From positions 62,001-126,000 of the forward strand of contig CALDCB010000011.1 in NCBI GenBank assembly GCA_937937585.1: a DNA stretch of 64,000 nucleotides, given 5' to 3'. This document shows positions 61,014-64,000 of this stretch, in pieces; the stretch's first letter is position 1, and each line of letters starts with the position of its first letter. Both the position numbers and the translations under genes were made by a program. The notes under the pieces were generated by a model. The model was given only the letters and a program-made list of their open reading frames with translations, was not told where the DNA came from and did not search any database. Source of the DNA: an uncultured Coriobacteriaceae bacterium (GTDB lineage Bacteria; Actinomycetota; Coriobacteriia; Coriobacteriales; Eggerthellaceae).

Positions 61014-61967
61014 ATGTTATGTAAAGCTGATAAGTCAGGCAACAAGTATTCGCGATTCACGGCACAGATGGCGATAAATCTCGCGGCGCCCCATACGTGG
61101 CCCGCGGCCATCATGCCCGTCCTTGTTGCCACAGCTCTTGCCGCAGCAAATACGGGTACGCTTTCGGCTTCTATGTCGTTGGTATGCCTAGTAATCGTCA
61201 TCTTGATGCAATCTGCAGTGAACACGTTCAACGACTACTATGACTTCGTTAAAGGAACCGATGATAACGAGTCAAACCTTGACGAATCCGATGCGGTATT
61301 GGTTTACAACAACGTCAATCCACGATCGGCGTTACGTCTGGCTATTGGAATGCTTTGTGCCGCCTTCACACTTGGAATTTACGTTATTCTCATAGCGGGA
61401 TTCATCCCTCTTGCCATCGCCTTAGTTGGTGCATTATTTGTCGTGTCTTATTCCGCGGGAAAAACACCAATCTCTTATCTTCCTATCGGCGAATTCGTCA
61501 GTGGTTCTGTGATGGGCTGCTTAATTCCCCTTGCAGTTTACTATTCATTAACACTTAAGCTTGATTGGTTCGTGCTGCTCTATTCCGTTCCGACGATGAT
61601 CTTAATCGGACTGATCATGATGACCAACAACACGTGCGACATAGAAAGAGACATCGAAGCCGGCCGTAAAACCTTGCCGGTCCTACTTGGTCGCCCTAAA
61701 TCCGTAAAGACCCATCATGCCTTGGCAATTATCTCGATAACGGCAATTGTTCTCGTTATTGGATCTCGATTCACTCAAGGCCTGTTGATCATCCCCTTCA
61801 TGATCCTTGCGGCTTATCCTTCGACAAAAGCCCTGTTCAGCAATCCCTTAGTTCAGGCTACTCGACAAGCAGCCATGCCACAGATCCTTTCGGCGAACAT
61901 CACCTATGGGGTCTTTTATGCGGCTGCTATTCTGTTATCTGCCGCAAACACCAGCATTGTCCTCTAA
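61014..61967 (+). CDS. menA: UbiA-family prenyltransferase, MenA-like
   Basis: Integral membrane prenyltransferase, most likely 1,4-dihydroxy-2-naphthoate polyprenyltransferase of menaquinone synthesis. The 317-residue protein has eight to nine membrane helices and the two Asp-rich sites, NTFNDYYDFVKGTDDNES near residue 72 and NNTCDIERDIEAGRKTLPVL near residue 205, both needed for Mg-diphosphate binding. The pattern fits MenA, but other UbiA-type enzymes are close. AGGA lies about 13 bases before the ATG, so the start is less certain. Anaerobic respiration with menaquinone would fit Coriobacteriia. Confidence 0.82.
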   Translation: MLCKADKSGNKYSRFTAQMAINLAAPHTWPAAIMPVLVATALAAANTGTLSASMSLVCLVIVILMQSAVNTFNDYYDFVKGTDDNESNLDESDAVLVYNNVNPRSALRLAIGMLCAAFTLGIYVILIAGFIPLAIALVGALFVVSYSAGKTPISYLPIGEFVSGSVMGCLIPLAVYYSLTLKLDWFVLLYSVPTMILIGLIMMTNNTCDIERDIEAGRKTLPVLLGRPKSVKTHHALAIISITAIVLVIGSRFTQGLLIIPFMILAAYPSTKALFSNPLVQATRQAAMPQILSANITYGVFYAAAILLSAANTSIVL

Positions 61968-61968
61968 A

Positions 61969-62907
61969 TCAATGCCATTGGATCTGAATGACGCCCTGCC
62001 ACTGATGCTTCAGCCTTTCTAGGCTAAACTCCGGGATCAAATCTTCAGGGGAACAAGCTTCGTCATGATCGATGATCCCCGTGACATACGCAATATGACC
62101 GATAATTCCTTCTGCGCTGCCGTAAATCTTCAGCATAGTCTCTAATGAAGCATCTTTATCTCGCTTTGAAAGACGGCGGTTTTCTTCAGCCACCAATAAA
62201 GGCACATGAGCATATTCACAGCGAGGAAGACCCAGCAATTGCTGCAAATACCGTTGCTGAGGCGAGCTATTCATCAGATCCACCCCACGAACGACGCAGT
62301 TCACCCCATGCTCGGCATCATCAACCACAACTGCCAGCTGATAAGCAAACGCCCCATCCGAACGCCTGATCAGAAAGTCACCGCACTCAATTGCTAGATC
62401 CTGCTCGAAAGAACCTTGAATCAAATCATCTATAGCTATTCGTTTATCTTGAACAATCAAGCGATATGCAGGCCGCCTGCTCTGAAGACGCTCAGCGATT
62501 TGCTCTTGAGAAAGCGATCGGCACGTACCTGGATACACGAGTTTCTCGCCATAATGCGGCGCTGAAGATGCATGCAACTCTGCCCTCGTGCAAAAACACG
62601 GATATACTAAGCCCTTATCAGACAGCAACTGAAATGAACGCTCGTAGGCAGAATCGCGATCGTGTTGATAATACGGACCGCGATCCCAATATAAGCCAAG
62701 CGATTCAAAATCACGCTGAACTGCATCGATGAACTCAGGCTTCGAGCGATCTCGATCAAGGTCTTCGATCCTTAAGACCACTTCCCCATCGTCGGAACGA
62801 GCAATAAGCCACGAAACCAATGCCGAGAAAATATTCCCAGCATGCATTCGACCGGTTGGACTTGGGGCGAATCGGCAAACAGTATGCGATGGTGCCACGA
62901 TATCCAC
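61969..62907 (-). CDS. gluQ: Glutamyl-Q tRNA(Asp) synthetase
   Basis: Class I synthetase fragment that attaches glutamate to queuosine in tRNA-Asp. The protein shows the HIGH-like FAPSPTGRMHAGN, RIEDLDRDRSKPEF, a zinc-binding Cys pair (CFCTRAE) and the KMSKS-like RLSKRDKDASLE near residue 255, with no anticodon-binding domain after it. The start is uncertain: GTG 62907, seven bases after the iorB stop, gives 312 residues; TTG 62952 inside iorB would give 327. The gene is the last of a minus-strand run with iorA and iorB and converges with menA. Confidence 0.88.
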   Translation of the reverse strand: MDIVAPSHTVCRFAPSPTGRMHAGNIFSALVSWLIARSDDGEVVLRIEDLDRDRSKPEFIDAVQRDFESLGLYWDRGPYYQHDRDSAYERSFQLLSDKGLVYPCFCTRAELHASSAPHYGEKLVYPGTCRSLSQEQIAERLQSRRPAYRLIVQDKRIAIDDLIQGSFEQDLAIECGDFLIRRSDGAFAYQLAVVVDDAEHGVNCVVRGVDLMNSSPQQRYLQQLLGLPRCEYAHVPLLVAEENRRLSKRDKDASLETMLKIYGSAEGIIGHIAYVTGIIDHDEACSPEDLIPEFSLERLKHQWQGVIQIQWH

Positions 62908-62914
62908 AAAGGGT

Positions 62915-63523
62915 TTATTCGCTCGCAACGACAGACTCAAAGCCAAGGTCAAATGCCTTGAGATTCGATTCGATGGTCTTAGGCGGAACTCGAGCCTCGA
63001 TCACCTTGGTCCATACGTCCCTGCCAAAGTGCAGAACGTTTTCCAAAGCACCAAGCAGAACGACGTTTTCGGTCTTGATATTGCCCGCCCGAACCGCAAG
63101 TTCCGTAGCAGGGATAACAGTAGCATCATGGCTAACGAGGCTCTCATCGATTCCAGCAGGCATGTCGACCATGCCGCATGCAACTGGCAACGGCTTGATA
63201 GAATCGTCAGCAACAAGCAAAAATCCGCCAGGCTTCAAAAAAGCGACGTTACGAAGGGCCTCCATCTTCTCGAAAGAGACAACAGCATCACAGCATCCAG
63301 GATCGGCAACCATTGACTGAACCTTATCGCCAAACCTGACAACAGTAGTGACGGCACCGCCACGCTGAGCCATTCCATGAATCTCTGAGACCTTGACATC
63401 AAGGCCAGCAGCCGCTGCAGCCCGAGCCAATAGATCGGCTGCGGTAATAGTGCCCTGCCCGCCAACTCCACAAAGAAGAACAGTACGAGTGTTATCGCTA
63501 GGAGTATTATCTACAACGCTCAT
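62915..63523 (-). CDS. iorB: Indolepyruvate:ferredoxin oxidoreductase beta subunit
   Basis: Gamma-domain-like beta subunit (202 residues) that works with IorA to oxidise aryl pyruvates to aryl-acetyl-CoA. It shows LLCGVGGQGTITAADLLARA near residue 16 and SEIHGMAQRGGAVTTVVR near residue 46, which is the IorB form of the 2-oxoacid oxidoreductase gamma signature. It begins two bases after the iorA stop, so the pair is co-translated. Aromatic amino-acid breakdown with ferredoxin as acceptor is the family role. Confidence 0.92.
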   Translation of the reverse strand: MSVVDNTPSDNTRTVLLCGVGGQGTITAADLLARAAAAAGLDVKVSEIHGMAQRGGAVTTVVRFGDKVQSMVADPGCCDAVVSFEKMEALRNVAFLKPGGFLLVADDSIKPLPVACGMVDMPAGIDESLVSHDATVIPATELAVRAGNIKTENVVLLGALENVLHFGRDVWTKVIEARVPPKTIESNLKAFDLGFESVVASE

Positions 63524-63525
63524 CT

Positions 63526-64000
63526 TTACGCCTCTTCGCTTTCAGAGTGCTGAACAATTGCGCCGAACGGACAGTACTGCGAGCATTGGCCGCAACCACA
63601 GCACTGAACGGAATCGATCTCTGCCCTGTTGGTTTCTTTGTCGAAAGAGATAGCAGGACAACCAAGCCCCGTGCATATCTTGCAACCACGGCAGGAATCA
63701 GCAACATGGAATACAGGTTTCTGAATTCGATCGATCAATTGGCACGGAGCCTTGAAAACGATGACGGTAAGCTCATCCGCCTGATCCTTCGTGGCAATAG
63801 CCAGTGCATTTCGAACGGTTTTCATATCGTGCGGGTTAACTTGAAGCGCGTTATCAACGCCAATTGCGTTCAAAACGCCCATAAGATCCAGCTCACGAGA
63901 AGGACGTTTCTGCAGCGTTTGACCATTAAACGGATTACCCTGACGACCAGTCATCGCCGTAGTACGGTTATCAAGAATGCAGACTGTTCCGCAACCCTTG
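63526..64000 (-). CDS. iorA: Indolepyruvate:ferredoxin oxidoreductase alpha subunit, C-terminal part
   Basis: The frame is open through the right edge; about 157 C-terminal residues of a ~600-residue protein are visible. ILDNRTTAMTGRQGNP near the edge is the TPP-domain end of IorA. The C-terminus carries two 4Fe-4S motifs, an unusual CRGCKICTGLGCP and a CCGCGQCSQYCP, as in IorA. The first Met in the visible part is internal, not the start. It pairs with iorB after a two-base gap. Confidence 0.9.
   Translation of the reverse strand, partial: KGCGTVCILDNRTTAMTGRQGNPFNGQTLQKRPSRELDLMGVLNAIGVDNALQVNPHDMKTVRNALAIATKDQADELTVIVFKAPCQLIDRIQKPVFHVADSCRGCKICTGLGCPAISFDKETNRAEIDSVQCCGCGQCSQYCPFGAIVQHSESEEA

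Noticed and set aside
62729..63316. A 195-codon + strand frame opposite gluQ and iorB
   Set aside because: Shadow of two well-recognised minus-strand genes with no homology of its own.

Overview
The window reads as a chromosomal core region of an anaerobic Actinomycetota bacterium, most likely class Coriobacteriia (Eggerthellaceae-like). This is inference. It rests on the actinobacterial order mihF-gmk-rpoZ, an intermediate GC content, two 2-oxoacid:ferredoxin oxidoreductase loci, a MenA-type prenyltransferase, and a Firmicutes-like recA-recX-rny-spoVS-miaB block. I recognise 64 protein genes, 61 of them complete or internal and two cut by the window ends (an acyl-CoA ligase at the left and iorA at the right). 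I see no rRNA, tRNA, CRISPR array, insertion sequence or prophage. Coding density is high and most genes lie on the + strand.

Layout. 1-4521: an operon of an AMP-forming acyl-CoA ligase, a P-loop ATPase and a four-subunit VorB/KorA-type 2-oxoacid:ferredoxin oxidoreductase, closed by a bidirectional terminator. 4642-5480 (minus): a translationally coupled pair encoding a barnase-like lipoprotein RNase and a barstar-like inhibitor. 5619-15877: the pyrimidine operon pyrR-pyrB-pyrC-carA-carB-pyrK-pyrD-pyrF behind a PyrR-type attenuator; pyrE is not in it. 16004-18449: mihF, gmk, rpoZ, thiI. 18642-22680: comEA, comEC, holA. 22835-33900: rpsT (minus, unusually long), lepA, a small membrane protein, dus, hemW, hrcA, dnaJ, an unknown protein, mtaB, ybeY, dgkA, era. 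34006-36619: a zinc-ribbon/PASTA protein, recO, a TSCPD protein. 36836-50460: rpsO, pnp, dapB, dapA, rnj, ftsK, a RodZ-like protein, yajQ, rimO, and a pgsA-cinA fusion. 50651-57971: recA, recX, rny, a GHKL ATPase, spoVS, miaB, miaA. 58202-60270: lexA divergent from a small SOS-type membrane protein, then nrdR and dut. 60349-64000: an unknown membrane protein, a menA-like gene, then gluQ, iorB and iorA on the minus strand.

How the parts fit. The two ends oxidise amino-acid-derived 2-oxoacids with ferredoxin, and the acyl-CoA ligase may handle the acyl-CoA products. The centre is housekeeping: pyrimidine synthesis, translation factors, RNA turnover (YbeY, PNPase, RNase J, RNase Y), tRNA and ribosome modification (ThiI, Dus, MtaB, RimO, MiaB, MiaA), DNA uptake (ComEA, ComEC) and recombination (RecO, RecA, RecX). 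Strong LexA-type dyads (GAAC-N4-GTTC) in the lexA intergenic region, and a similar one in the recA promoter, define an SOS circuit that also includes a 101-residue membrane protein I could not assign.

The most interesting items are the barnase/barstar lipoprotein operon, the lexA-divergent SOS membrane protein, the GHKL ATPase standing where YmdB stands in Bacillus, the PgsA-CinA fusion, the self-consistent pyr attenuator, an S20 protein nearly twice normal length, and a 38-bp near-perfect palindrome inside the start of recX.
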